This document shows, piece by piece, positions 1 through 6,334 of a DNA stretch of 6,334 bases. A program made the position numbers and the translations under genes. Positions within the stretch are counted from its first letter, which is position 1. Each line of letters starts with the position of its first letter. The DNA comes from Actinomycetes bacterium (GTDB lineage Bacteria; Actinomycetota; Acidimicrobiia; Acidimicrobiales; Palsa-688). Location: NCBI GenBank assembly GCA_021816565.1, contig JAKAXN010000272.1, positions 1 through 6,334 of the forward strand, given 5' to 3'. The notes beneath the pieces are model-generated. The model was not told where the DNA came from. It saw only the letters and a list, made by a program, of their open reading frames with translations, and did no database searches.

Positions 1-1045
<1,045 letters not shown>

Positions 1046-1230
1046 CGCCCGATCCACGGTACCCGCTGGGTGCGACGGCGGAGGTGCCCCCCGGACCGGG
1101 GTGGGCGGCCTCCCGACCCCGGCGCACGGCCGGTCCGGGCGCACGGGCCGCGGATGGGGCAGAGTGTCGGGGCACACGCCAGGGGTCGGCGGGACAGCCG
1201 GAGGCCCCCGAGGGGAGGAGGCAGCTTCAC
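1046..1230. other. Divergent intergenic region between helicase and dehydrogenase genes
   Basis: This 185-base G/C-rich stretch separates two divergent genes, so it should hold both promoters. On the minus strand TACCGT (1061 to 1056) fits the actinobacterial -10 form TANNNT and would start transcription a few bases before the helicase ATG at 1045; no convincing -35 accompanies it. On the plus strand I found no TANNNT box at a sensible distance before the dehydrogenase. Open frames extend through the region, but their residues are Pro/Arg/Gly-rich and match nothing I recognise. I see no RNA gene, repeat or terminator here. Confidence 0.5.
1211..1221 (+). promoter_or_regulatory. Ribosome binding site that fixes the dehydrogenase start
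   Basis: AGGGGAGGAGG contains a strong Shine-Dalgarno (GGAGG at 1217-1221) nine bases before the ATG at 1231. It selects that ATG over the in-frame ATG at 1084, which would add 49 Pro/Gly/Arg-rich residues upstream of the Rossmann fold. Confidence 0.8.
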
Positions 1231-2148
1231 ATGGTCGGTATCTGCGAGGACCGGGTGGTCGTCATCACCGGGGCCGGACGGGGCATCGGGCGCGAGCACG
1301 CCCTGGAGTTCGCCCGCCAGGGGGCCAAGGTGGTGGTCAACGACCTGGGCGGGGAGATGGACGGCTCCGGCAGCTCGACCGGACCGGCCGGTGAGGTCGT
1401 CGAGGCGATCCGGGCCATGGGCGGCCAGGCCATCGCCAATGCCGACGACGTGTCCGACCCCGACGGGGCGGCCCGCATGGTCGCCGCCGCGGTCGACGCC
1501 TTCGGGGGCCTCGACGTGCTGGTCAACAACGCCGGGATCCTCCGGGACCGGATGCTCGTGAACATGTCCGTCGACGAGTGGGACGCGGTGATCCGGGTGC
1601 ACCTGCGGGGCACCTTCGCCCCCAGCTCGGCTGCGCTGCACTACTGGCGGGAGCGCTCCAAGGCCGGGGGGACCAACGACGCCCGCATCATCAACACCAC
1701 CTCCCCGTCGGGGATATACGGCAACGTGGGCCAGACCAACTACGGGGCGGCCAAGGCCGGCATCGCCGCCTTCACGGTGATCGCGGCCATGGAGGTGGCC
1801 CGCTACGGGGTGACGGTCAACGCCATCGCCCCGGCCGCCCTGACCCGCATGACCGAGAACCTGGGCATGGGTCAGCGGGCCGCGGAGGTCCCCGAGGGTG
1901 CCTTCAACCCGCTCGCCCCCGACAACATCAGCCCCATCGTGGTGTGGCTGGGCAGCGCCGAGTCGGCGCCGGTCACCGGGCGGGTCTTCAACGTCCGGGG
2001 CGGACACCTGAGCGTGGCCGAGGGATGGGTCGAGGGCCCCACCGCCGACAAGGACGGGCGCTGGGACCCGGCCGAGCTGGGCGAGATCGTCACCGACCTG
2101 ATGTCGCGCGCCGCCCCCAACGCCGACATGTCCGGACGGCGGCAGTAG
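1231..2148 (+). CDS. Short-chain dehydrogenase of the 17beta-HSD4 / MFE-2 (3R)-hydroxyacyl-CoA dehydrogenase class
   Basis: Cytosolic NAD(P)-dependent oxidoreductase of 305 residues with a classical SDR Rossmann fold. Visible motifs: cofactor-binding TGAGRGIG at 13-20, NDLGG at 37-41, NNAG at 99-102, and catalytic Ser158, Tyr171 and Lys175 (YGAAK). Several stretches match the dehydrogenase part of peroxisomal multifunctional enzyme 2 rather than FabG: VVVNDLGG after the second strand, VHLRGTF at 123-129, SGIYGNVGQTNY at 160-171, and the SPIVVWL segment at 234-240. In that family the enzyme oxidises (3R)-hydroxyacyl-CoA or related hydroxysteroid/CoA substrates in beta-oxidation; the bacterial substrate cannot be read from the sequence. 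It is single-domain: no hydratase or SCP2 part follows as in the eukaryotic fusion. The tail 265-305 is longer than a minimal 250-residue SDR. The gene ends 42 bases before the kinase gene on the same strand; co-transcription is possible but no functional tie is evident. Start chosen from the ribosome binding site and the family's N-terminus. Confidence 0.92.
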   Translation: MVGICEDRVVVITGAGRGIGREHALEFARQGAKVVVNDLGGEMDGSGSSTGPAGEVVEAIRAMGGQAIANADDVSDPDGAARMVAAAVDAFGGLDVLVNNAGILRDRMLVNMSVDEWDAVIRVHLRGTFAPSSAALHYWRERSKAGGTNDARIINTTSPSGIYGNVGQTNYGAAKAGIAAFTVIAAMEVARYGVTVNAIAPAALTRMTENLGMGQRAAEVPEGAFNPLAPDNISPIVVWLGSAESAPVTGRVFNVRGGHLSVAEGWVEGPTADKDGRWDPAELGEIVTDLMSRAAPNADMSGRRQ

Positions 2149-2170
2149 GGCGCCGCCCGCTCACCGGCCG

Positions 2171-2190
2171 GGGGAAGGGATAATGCGCCC
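2171..2190 (+). promoter_or_regulatory. Possible -10 box (GATAAT) giving a leaderless or very short-leader mRNA for the fusion kinase
   Basis: GATAAT at 2179-2184 matches the -10 consensus TATAAT at five of six positions in otherwise very GC-rich DNA, and its end lies six bases before the ATG at 2191. Transcription would then begin at about the start codon, the layout of actinobacterial leaderless genes. No -35 hexamer is evident about 17 bases upstream (only GC-rich sequence). An alternative reading is that GGGGAAGGGA at 2171-2180 is a moderate Shine-Dalgarno on a read-through transcript from the dehydrogenase gene, at a spacing of ten bases. The two readings exclude each other on one mRNA but not in the cell. 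Confidence 0.45.
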
Positions 2191-4635
2191 ATGGTCCTAG
2201 CCGCCGCCGAGGCACGCCCCGGCAGCCCGCCGCCGGTGCTGCGGGCCCGCGGCATCAGCGTCCAGTACGGCCCCATCCGGGCCCTGGACCGGGTGGACCT
2301 GGAGGTCTTCCCCGGCGAGGTGGTGGCCCTCGCCGGGGAGAACGGGGCCGGCAAGTCGACCCTGGTCCGCTGCCTGGCCGGCGACATCCGCCCCGACACC
2401 GGGACCGTCACCGTGGGCGGCGAGCGCGTCGACTCCGACGCCGCCGCCGTCCGCCGCCACGGGGTGGCCGTCGTGTGGCAGGACCTGGCCCTCTGCGACA
2501 ACCTCGACATCGCGGCCAACCTGCTGCTCGGCGGGGAATCGCGCCGGTCGCTGTTCGCCAGCAGCCGGTTCTACCGCCAGGCCGAGCGGCTCCTCGACGA
2601 GCTGGACATCCGCCTGCCGCCGCTCGCCACCGCGGTGGGCCACCTCTCGGGCGGCCAGCGCCAGCTGGTGGCCGTGGCCCGGGCCATGAGGGACCGTCCC
2701 GAGCTTCTGATCCTCGACGAGCCCACCGCCGCCCTCGGCGTCAACGAGTCGGCGCAGGTCGAGGAGCTGGCCGCCAAGCTCCCGGTGCAGGGCACCACCG
2801 TGCTGCTCGTCTCGCACGACATCGAGCAGATGTTCCGCCTGGCCGACCGGATCCTGATCATGCGCCGGGGCCGGGTGGTGGGCCAGGTCCGCCCGGAGGA
2901 GTCCCACCCCGACGAGGTGGCCGGCCTCCTGTCGGGCCAGCCCGCCGACGGCTCGGCCCGCAGCCAGCTGAGCCGGCTCAACTCCCTCGCCGGCCAGCTC
3001 GCCTCGGCGGAGCCCTCGTCCAGTCTGTCGCTCATCCTCTCCGCTCTGCGGGCCGCCCTCGGCACCGGGGCCGTCTGCGTGCACGAGTGCAGCGGGCCGG
3101 TGCTGCAGCTGGCCGGCTCCGCCGGCCTGACCCGGGCCCTGGCCCAGGCTTGGGAGACCCTCCCGGTCGGCGCCGCCGGCGGCCAGATCGGTCGGACCCT
3201 GAGCGGCGGGCGGGAGATGGTCGTGGAGGACGTCACCACCTCGCCGGGCTGGGCCCGCTTCGCCCGCGAGGCCCGCATCAGCGGCGTGCGCAGCGCCTGG
3301 ACCGTCCCCCTGACCGGCTCGGGGACCACCGGGGTGCTCACGGTGCTGTCGGACCAGCCGGGCTGCCCCACCAGGGACGAGATGGCGCTGGCCAACGTGT
3401 ACTCCGGGTACGTGGCCGGGGCCCTGGAGAGGGACCGCCTGCTGGGCGAGCTGACGGTGCGCAACCGCGACCTCGAGACGGTCAGGGAGGTGCTCGAGAC
3501 GCTGGCCGGGCCGGTACCCATCGACTCGGGCCTGGAGATCGCCCTCGACGCCCTGCGCCGGGGGCTGGCCGCCGACGAGGTGGCCCTGCTCAGCGCGCCC
3601 CCGGAGGACGCCGGGGGCGGCCCGGACGGCGGCCCGGATCTGCGGGTGCTGGCCTGGGCCGGCGCGGGCCGGCCATCGCCGGACCTGGTCGAGACGGCCG
3701 GTGCGGCGCTGCACAGCGGCGACGGGGCGTTGCGGCCCCGGGTGGACCCGGACCGGCCGGGCTGGCGGGCCGCTCTCGAGTTCCCGGCGCCGGGCGGCCC
3801 GGCCGCCCTGGTGGTCATGTGGGCCACTCCGTCGGTCAACCCGTCCTACCGGTCCCTCATAGAGGACGCGGCCAACTCGCTGCGCCTGGCCCTCGAGCGC
3901 GAGGCTTCCGAGCGGGCCCAGCGCGAGGCCATGGCGCTGCGCAGCTCCCAGGATCTGCAGCGGCAGTTCCTGTCGTTCCTGTCGCACGAGCTGCGCACCC
4001 CCCTGACCGCCATCAGGGGCTACGCATCGAGCCTCATGCAGCCGGACGTGAGCTGGGACGGCGGGTCCCAGCAACGGTTCCTGACGCGCATCGCCGACGA
4101 GTCGGCCCGCCTGGGGCGGCTGGTCGACGACCTGCTCGACTTCTCGGCCATAGACACCGGGATCCTGCGCCTGCACCCCGACTGGTGCGACCTGGCCCTG
4201 GTGCTCGAGGCGGCCCGGGCCTGCCTGCCCGCTCCGGCGGCGGCGTGTGTCGAGCTGCGCACCCCGTCGGATCTCCCCATCGTGTGGGCCGATCACGACC
4301 GCCTCGAGCAGCTGCTCGTCAACCTGCTCGACAACGCGGTGCGCCACAACCCCCCCGGGACGGCGGTGGTCGCGGCGGTCGAGTTGGACGAGCCGGGCTT
4401 CGTCCGCATCTCGGTCACCGACGACGGAGTCGGTCTGCCCCCGGAGATGATCGGCAGCCCCTTCGGTCGGCGGGCGGAGAGGCGGAGCCGGACGGGAGGC
4501 GCGGGCCTCGGGCTGTCCATCGCCCAGGGGATAGTCAGCGCCCACGGCGGGCGCTTCGAGATCGAGAGGCCGCCTACCGGCACCCGCTGTGCCATCACCC
4601 TCCCGGTGGCCCGGGACGCCCCGGCGGACGGATGA
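2191..4635 (+). CDS. ABC sugar-transport ATPase - GAF - GAF-like - histidine kinase fusion protein
   Basis: Soluble 814-residue hybrid with no signal peptide or membrane segment. Residues 17-250 form a whole ABC ATPase of the sugar-importer class (FrcA/RbsA/XylG-like): Walker A GENGAGKST 49-57, Q-loop Gln97, signature LSGGQ 152-156, Walker B with Asp176 and Glu177, the class-typical ALGVNESAQV after DEPTA, and switch His209 in VSHD. Residues about 277-413 are a GAF domain, followed by a short coiled coil (411-437). Residues about 446-570 look like a second, divergent GAF. Residues 589-655 are HisKA with His599 in SHELRTP, a motif also fit for phosphatase activity (Glu600, Thr603). Residues about 697-808 are HATPase_c with the N-box NLLDNA (Asn711, Asn715), G1 box DDGVG 744-748 and G2 box GGAGLGLS 769-776. 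All key residues of both enzymes are present. It should autophosphorylate and pass phosphate to the regulator gene that overlaps its stop codon. The input is unknown: permease contact, a small ligand on GAF, or ATP-driven dimerisation are candidates. The domain continuity is in one uninterrupted frame, so this is not two genes. Confidence 0.93.
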   Translation: MVLAAAEARPGSPPPVLRARGISVQYGPIRALDRVDLEVFPGEVVALAGENGAGKSTLVRCLAGDIRPDTGTVTVGGERVDSDAAAVRRHGVAVVWQDLALCDNLDIAANLLLGGESRRSLFASSRFYRQAERLLDELDIRLPPLATAVGHLSGGQRQLVAVARAMRDRPELLILDEPTAALGVNESAQVEELAAKLPVQGTTVLLVSHDIEQMFRLADRILIMRRGRVVGQVRPEESHPDEVAGLLSGQPADGSARSQLSRLNSLAGQLASAEPSSSLSLILSALRAALGTGAVCVHECSGPVLQLAGSAGLTRALAQAWETLPVGAAGGQIGRTLSGGREMVVEDVTTSPGWARFAREARISGVRSAWTVPLTGSGTTGVLTVLSDQPGCPTRDEMALANVYSGYVAGALERDRLLGELTVRNRDLETVREVLETLAGPVPIDSGLEIALDALRRGLAADEVALLSAPPEDAGGGPDGGPDLRVLAWAGAGRPSPDLVETAGAALHSGDGALRPRVDPDRPGWRAALEFPAPGGPAALVVMWATPSVNPSYRSLIEDAANSLRLALEREASERAQREAMALRSSQDLQRQFLSFLSHELRTPLTAIRGYASSLMQPDVSWDGGSQQRFLTRIADESARLGRLVDDLLDFSAIDTGILRLHPDWCDLALVLEAARACLPAPAAACVELRTPSDLPIVWADHDRLEQLLVNLLDNAVRHNPPGTAVVAAVELDEPGFVRISVTDDGVGLPPEMIGSPFGRRAERRSRTGGAGLGLSIAQGIVSAHGGRFEIERPPTGTRCAITLPVARDAPADG

Positions 4636-5342
4636 GCTCGACCTCCGAAGCGTCGTTGACGAGCGTGCTGGTGGTCGAGGACGACCCCAACATCGTGGAC
4701 CTGATCCGCTCGAACCTGGTGGTGCGCGGTTTCGACGCCATCGTCTCGAGCGAGGGCAGCCGGGCCCTGCAGCTTCTCGAGACCGAGCAGCCCGACATCG
4801 TGCTGCTGGACCTGATGCTGCCCGACATGGACGGCATCGAGCTGTGCCGGCTGATCCGGGAGAGGTCCACCGTGGGGGTGATCGTCGTCTCCGCCCGCGG
4901 CGGCGAGCGGGACAAGGTCGCGGTGCTCAACGTCGGTGCCGACGACTACATGACCAAGCCCTTCAGCATCGAGGAGCTGATGGCGCGCATATCGGCGACC
5001 CTGCGGCGCACCCGGGGCATGGACCCGCCGGCGGCGTCGAACGCCTCGCTGGCGGTCGGCGAGCTGACCATCGACCTGGCCGCCCAGCAGGTCACCCGCC
5101 ACGGCCAGGCCATCCACCTGACACCCACGGAGTTCGCTCTGCTCCGGGAGCTGGCCACCAACCGGGGCAAGGTGCTCAGCCACGCCCACCTGCTGCGACG
5201 GGTGTGGGGACCGGGCTACGAGACCGAGACCGAGTACCTGCGGGTCTACGTCCGGCGCCTGCGGGCCAAACTGGAGAAAGAGGGCGAGCCGGCCCTGATC
5301 GTGACCCAGGCCCGGGTGGGGTACCGGCTGGCTTCCGATTGA
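4632..5342 (+). CDS. OmpR/KdpE-type response regulator with winged-helix DNA-binding domain
   Basis: A 236-residue transcription factor that receives phosphate from a histidine kinase and binds DNA. The receiver domain (about 11-123) has the acidic pocket Glu16-Asp17-Asp18, phospho-acceptor Asp60 in VLLDLMLPDMDG, switch Ser87, Tyr106 and conserved Lys109 before Pro110. The C-terminal winged helix (about 140-235) contains LTPTEFALLREL at 163-174, the recognition-helix region YLRVYVRRLRAKLE at 202-215, and the terminal VGYRL. The winged helix, including the VWGPGYETETEYLRVY stretch, looks most like KdpE; this is a subfamily resemblance and no kdpFABC genes are in view. The start ATG overlaps the kinase stop as ATGA (4632-4635), a translational-coupling arrangement that makes the fusion kinase its near-certain partner. 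The plausible target is the promoter of the sugar-binding protein just downstream, where a 7-base inverted repeat sits. The longer in-frame extension upstream lies inside the kinase gene in another frame and is spurious. Confidence 0.95.
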   Translation: MSSTSEASLTSVLVVEDDPNIVDLIRSNLVVRGFDAIVSSEGSRALQLLETEQPDIVLLDLMLPDMDGIELCRLIRERSTVGVIVVSARGGERDKVAVLNVGADDYMTKPFSIEELMARISATLRRTRGMDPPAASNASLAVGELTIDLAAQQVTRHGQAIHLTPTEFALLRELATNRGKVLSHAHLLRRVWGPGYETETEYLRVYVRRLRAKLEKEGEPALIVTQARVGYRLASD

Positions 5343-5396
5343 GCGGAGGACCGCCCCCGACGCCCTTTCACGAATTATTTATGCTGGTGTCCGGAA

Positions 5397-5415
5397 TGTT
5401 AACGCCTCGTTAACA
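5397..5415. promoter_or_regulatory. Candidate response-regulator operator TGTTAAC-N5-GTTAACA
   Basis: Two 7-base arms, TGTTAAC and GTTAACA, form a perfect inverted repeat around GCCTC. Because GTTAAC is itself palindromic, the same bases are also a direct repeat of GTTAAC with an 11-base period, one helical turn. OmpR/PhoB-family regulators usually bind tandem direct repeats at 11-base spacing (the Streptomyces PHO box, GTTCACC repeats, is a known example), and the neighbouring gene encodes such a regulator. The pair ends ten bases before a possible -10, a spacing like PhoB-activated promoters where the box replaces the -35. The sequence is seen; its binding by this regulator is inference. 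Confidence 0.5.
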
Positions 5416-5425
5416 ACCGGCTTCT

Positions 5426-5431
5426 TAGCCT
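5426..5431 (+). promoter_or_regulatory. Possible -10 element for the sugar-binding-protein gene
   Basis: TAGCCT fits the loose actinobacterial -10 pattern TANNNT and has no proper -35 at 17 bases, as expected of an activator-dependent promoter, with the GTTAAC repeats ending ten bases upstream. It would give a leader of about 65 bases. TATGCT at 5380-5385 is a competing choice that would place the repeats downstream of the start site and make them a repressor site instead. Confidence 0.3.
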
Positions 5432-5502
5432 CCACAGGAGCAACTAGCGGCTGCGGTGGGAGCAGTCCGACCCGGCCATCGACCAAGGGGGAACACCAAC
5501 CC

Positions 5503-6334
5503 GTGTCAAACAAGCGCGCCTTCGCGGCGCTCGCCATCAGTGCCGGCGTGCTCGCCGGGGCCTGCGGGAGCAGCAGCCACGCCAGCTCGTCGCCGACCAC
5601 CGTGTCGTCGTCCAATTCAGGGTCGTCGACCTCCACCGGGGGCAGCACCGGCGGTGGCAGCCTGACCGCGTCGTCCTTCACCCGGGACTTCTCGGCCATG
5701 GCCCAGCTCAAGTCCGTGGCCGCCAAGGGTACGGGCAGCGTCGCCGTGATCCTCCCCGACACCGTCACCTCCGCCCGCTACACCGAGTTCGACGCCCCCG
5801 ACCTGACCAAGGCGTTCCAGGCCGCCGGGCTCAGCAGCTCCCAGTTCAGCGTCAAGAACGCCCAGGGCAGCAGCAGCACCCAGCTCACCGACGCCCAGTC
5901 GGCCATCACCGCCGGCGCCAGCGTGCTGGTGATCGACCCGCTGACCTCGGGCGTCGGCGCCCAGATCGAGTCCTACGCCAAGAGCCACGGCGTCCCGGTC
6001 ATCGACTACGACCGCCTGACCCTCGGCGGCAGCCGCAACTACTACATAAGCTTCAACAACGTGAAGGTCGGCCAGCTGATGGGCCAGGGCCTGGTCAGCT
6101 GCGTCGCCTCCTGGGGCGTGAAGAACCCGCAGGTGATCGTCATGCGGGGCTCCCCCACCGACAACAACGCCACCCTCTTCGCCCAGGGCTATGACGGCGT
6201 CCTGGCCTCCAAGTTCAACGGCGGCGGGTGGCAGGAAGTGGCCCAGCCGGCCGGCACGTGGCAGCCGGACAAGGCGGTCACGGAGTTCCAGCAGGCCCTC
6301 ACCGCCCACCCGAACATCAACGCCGCTCTGATCC
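5503..6334 (+). CDS. XylF-like periplasmic sugar-binding lipoprotein of an ABC importer (3' end beyond window)
   Basis: Extracytoplasmic, membrane-anchored receptor that captures a sugar and delivers it to an ABC permease. The visible 277 residues start at GTG, preceded by AAGGGGGAA (5485-5493). Residues 1-20 are a signal peptide (basic NKR, then a hydrophobic stretch) ending in LAGA-Cys21, an acceptable lipobox although the -3 residue is Ala rather than Leu. Residues 22-60 are a Ser/Thr/Gly-rich tether. From about 78 the type 1 sugar-binding fold begins: VLVIDPL at 141-147, VPVIDYDRL at 164-172, YYISFNNVKVGQL at 180-192, and MRGSPTDNNATLF at 214-226. The last two, the YDR segment and the WQPDKAV stretch (253-259) line up with E. 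coli XylF, the D-xylose receptor, so a pentose such as xylose is the best guess, not a certainty. The C-terminal lobe is missing at the edge. Permease genes would be expected next. Its position after a kinase carrying a matching ATPase class suggests shared function, with regulation from the GTTAAC element. Confidence 0.93.
   Translation, partial: MSNKRAFAALAISAGVLAGACGSSSHASSSPTTVSSSNSGSSTSTGGSTGGGSLTASSFTRDFSAMAQLKSVAAKGTGSVAVILPDTVTSARYTEFDAPDLTKAFQAAGLSSSQFSVKNAQGSSSTQLTDAQSAITAGASVLVIDPLTSGVGAQIESYAKSHGVPVIDYDRLTLGGSRNYYISFNNVKVGQLMGQGLVSCVASWGVKNPQVIVMRGSPTDNNATLFAQGYDGVLASKFNGGGWQEVAQPAGTWQPDKAVTEFQQALTAHPNINAALI

Larger units (their letters stand above)
5343..5502 (+). other. Intergenic regulatory region between response regulator and sugar-binding protein
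   Basis: This 160-base non-coding stretch includes an AT-rich island (about 5366-5427) that stands out against the surrounding GC-rich DNA. It holds the GTTAAC repeat pair, a possible -10 (TAGCCT, 5426-5431), an alternative TATGCT at 5380-5385, and a weak 7-base-pair hairpin with one bulge (5448-5454 with 5462-5469) in the presumed leader. No clear rho-independent terminator follows the regulator gene, so some read-through into the transporter genes is possible. Confidence 0.6.

Noticed and set aside
1084..1230. 49-residue upstream extension of the dehydrogenase
   Set aside because: A strong ribosome binding site sits directly before the ATG at 1231, and the extension is not like any SDR N-terminus.
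2148..2171. GGGCG-C-CGCCC and CCGGCCGG palindromes after the dehydrogenase stop, as a possible terminator
   Set aside because: The first has a one-base centre and cannot form a hairpin of useful size, the second is a plain 8-base palindrome, and no T-run follows either.
2197..4545. Long 782-codon open frame on the minus strand opposite the fusion kinase gene
   Set aside because: Its composition (repeated Gly/Gln/Arg/His/Val) is the shadow expected from GC-rich codons on the other strand, it has no recognisable motif, and the plus-strand frame carries complete ABC and kinase motifs.
2475..4631. In-frame N-terminal extension of the response regulator running through the kinase gene
   Set aside because: The extension is Arg/Gly/Pro-rich noise in the alternative frame of the kinase gene; the receiver domain starts right after the ATG at 4632.
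5617..6309. 230-codon minus-strand open frame opposite the sugar-binding protein
   Set aside because: Gly/Val/Ala/His-rich shadow frame; the plus strand matches XylF over several motifs.

Overview
The window reads as a high-GC actinobacterial chromosome segment. The grounds are strong G/C preference at third codon positions, GTG and leaderless-type starts, and protein relatives such as a mycobacterial UvrD1-like helicase and an actinobacterial-style 17beta-HSD4-class dehydrogenase. An acidimicrobial or related lineage would fit, but the sequence alone does not fix the genus. Both ends cut through genes.

Layout: (1) 1-1045, minus strand: the N-terminal half of a UvrD/PcrA superfamily 1 DNA helicase, running off the left edge. 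(2) 1046-1230: a divergent intergenic region. (3) 1231-2148, plus: a 305-residue short-chain dehydrogenase of the peroxisomal multifunctional enzyme 2 / 17beta-HSD4 (3R)-hydroxyacyl-CoA dehydrogenase class. (4) 2191-4635, plus: an 814-residue soluble protein that joins a complete sugar-importer-type ABC ATPase to two GAF-like regions and a complete histidine kinase core. (5) 4632-5342, plus: an OmpR/KdpE-type response regulator overlapping the kinase gene by ATGA. (6) 5343-5502: an intergenic region with an AT-rich island and a perfect TGTTAAC-N5-GTTAACA element. (7) 5503-6334, plus: a XylF-like sugar-binding lipoprotein running off the right edge.

Items 4-7 form the interesting unit. A transport ATPase domain is covalently built into a cytosolic sensor kinase, its partner regulator is translationally coupled, and the next gene encodes the extracellular sugar receptor that an ABC importer of the same family would use. 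The economical reading is a transport-coupled two-component system. ATPase engagement with a sugar permease (probably encoded past the right edge), or ATP-driven dimerisation of the ATPase domains, would tune the kinase. The regulator would then act on the sugar-binding-protein promoter through the repeat element. The domain order and gene order are seen directly; the coupling mechanism and the regulator-operator link are inference. The helicase and dehydrogenase look like unrelated housekeeping and lipid-metabolism neighbours.
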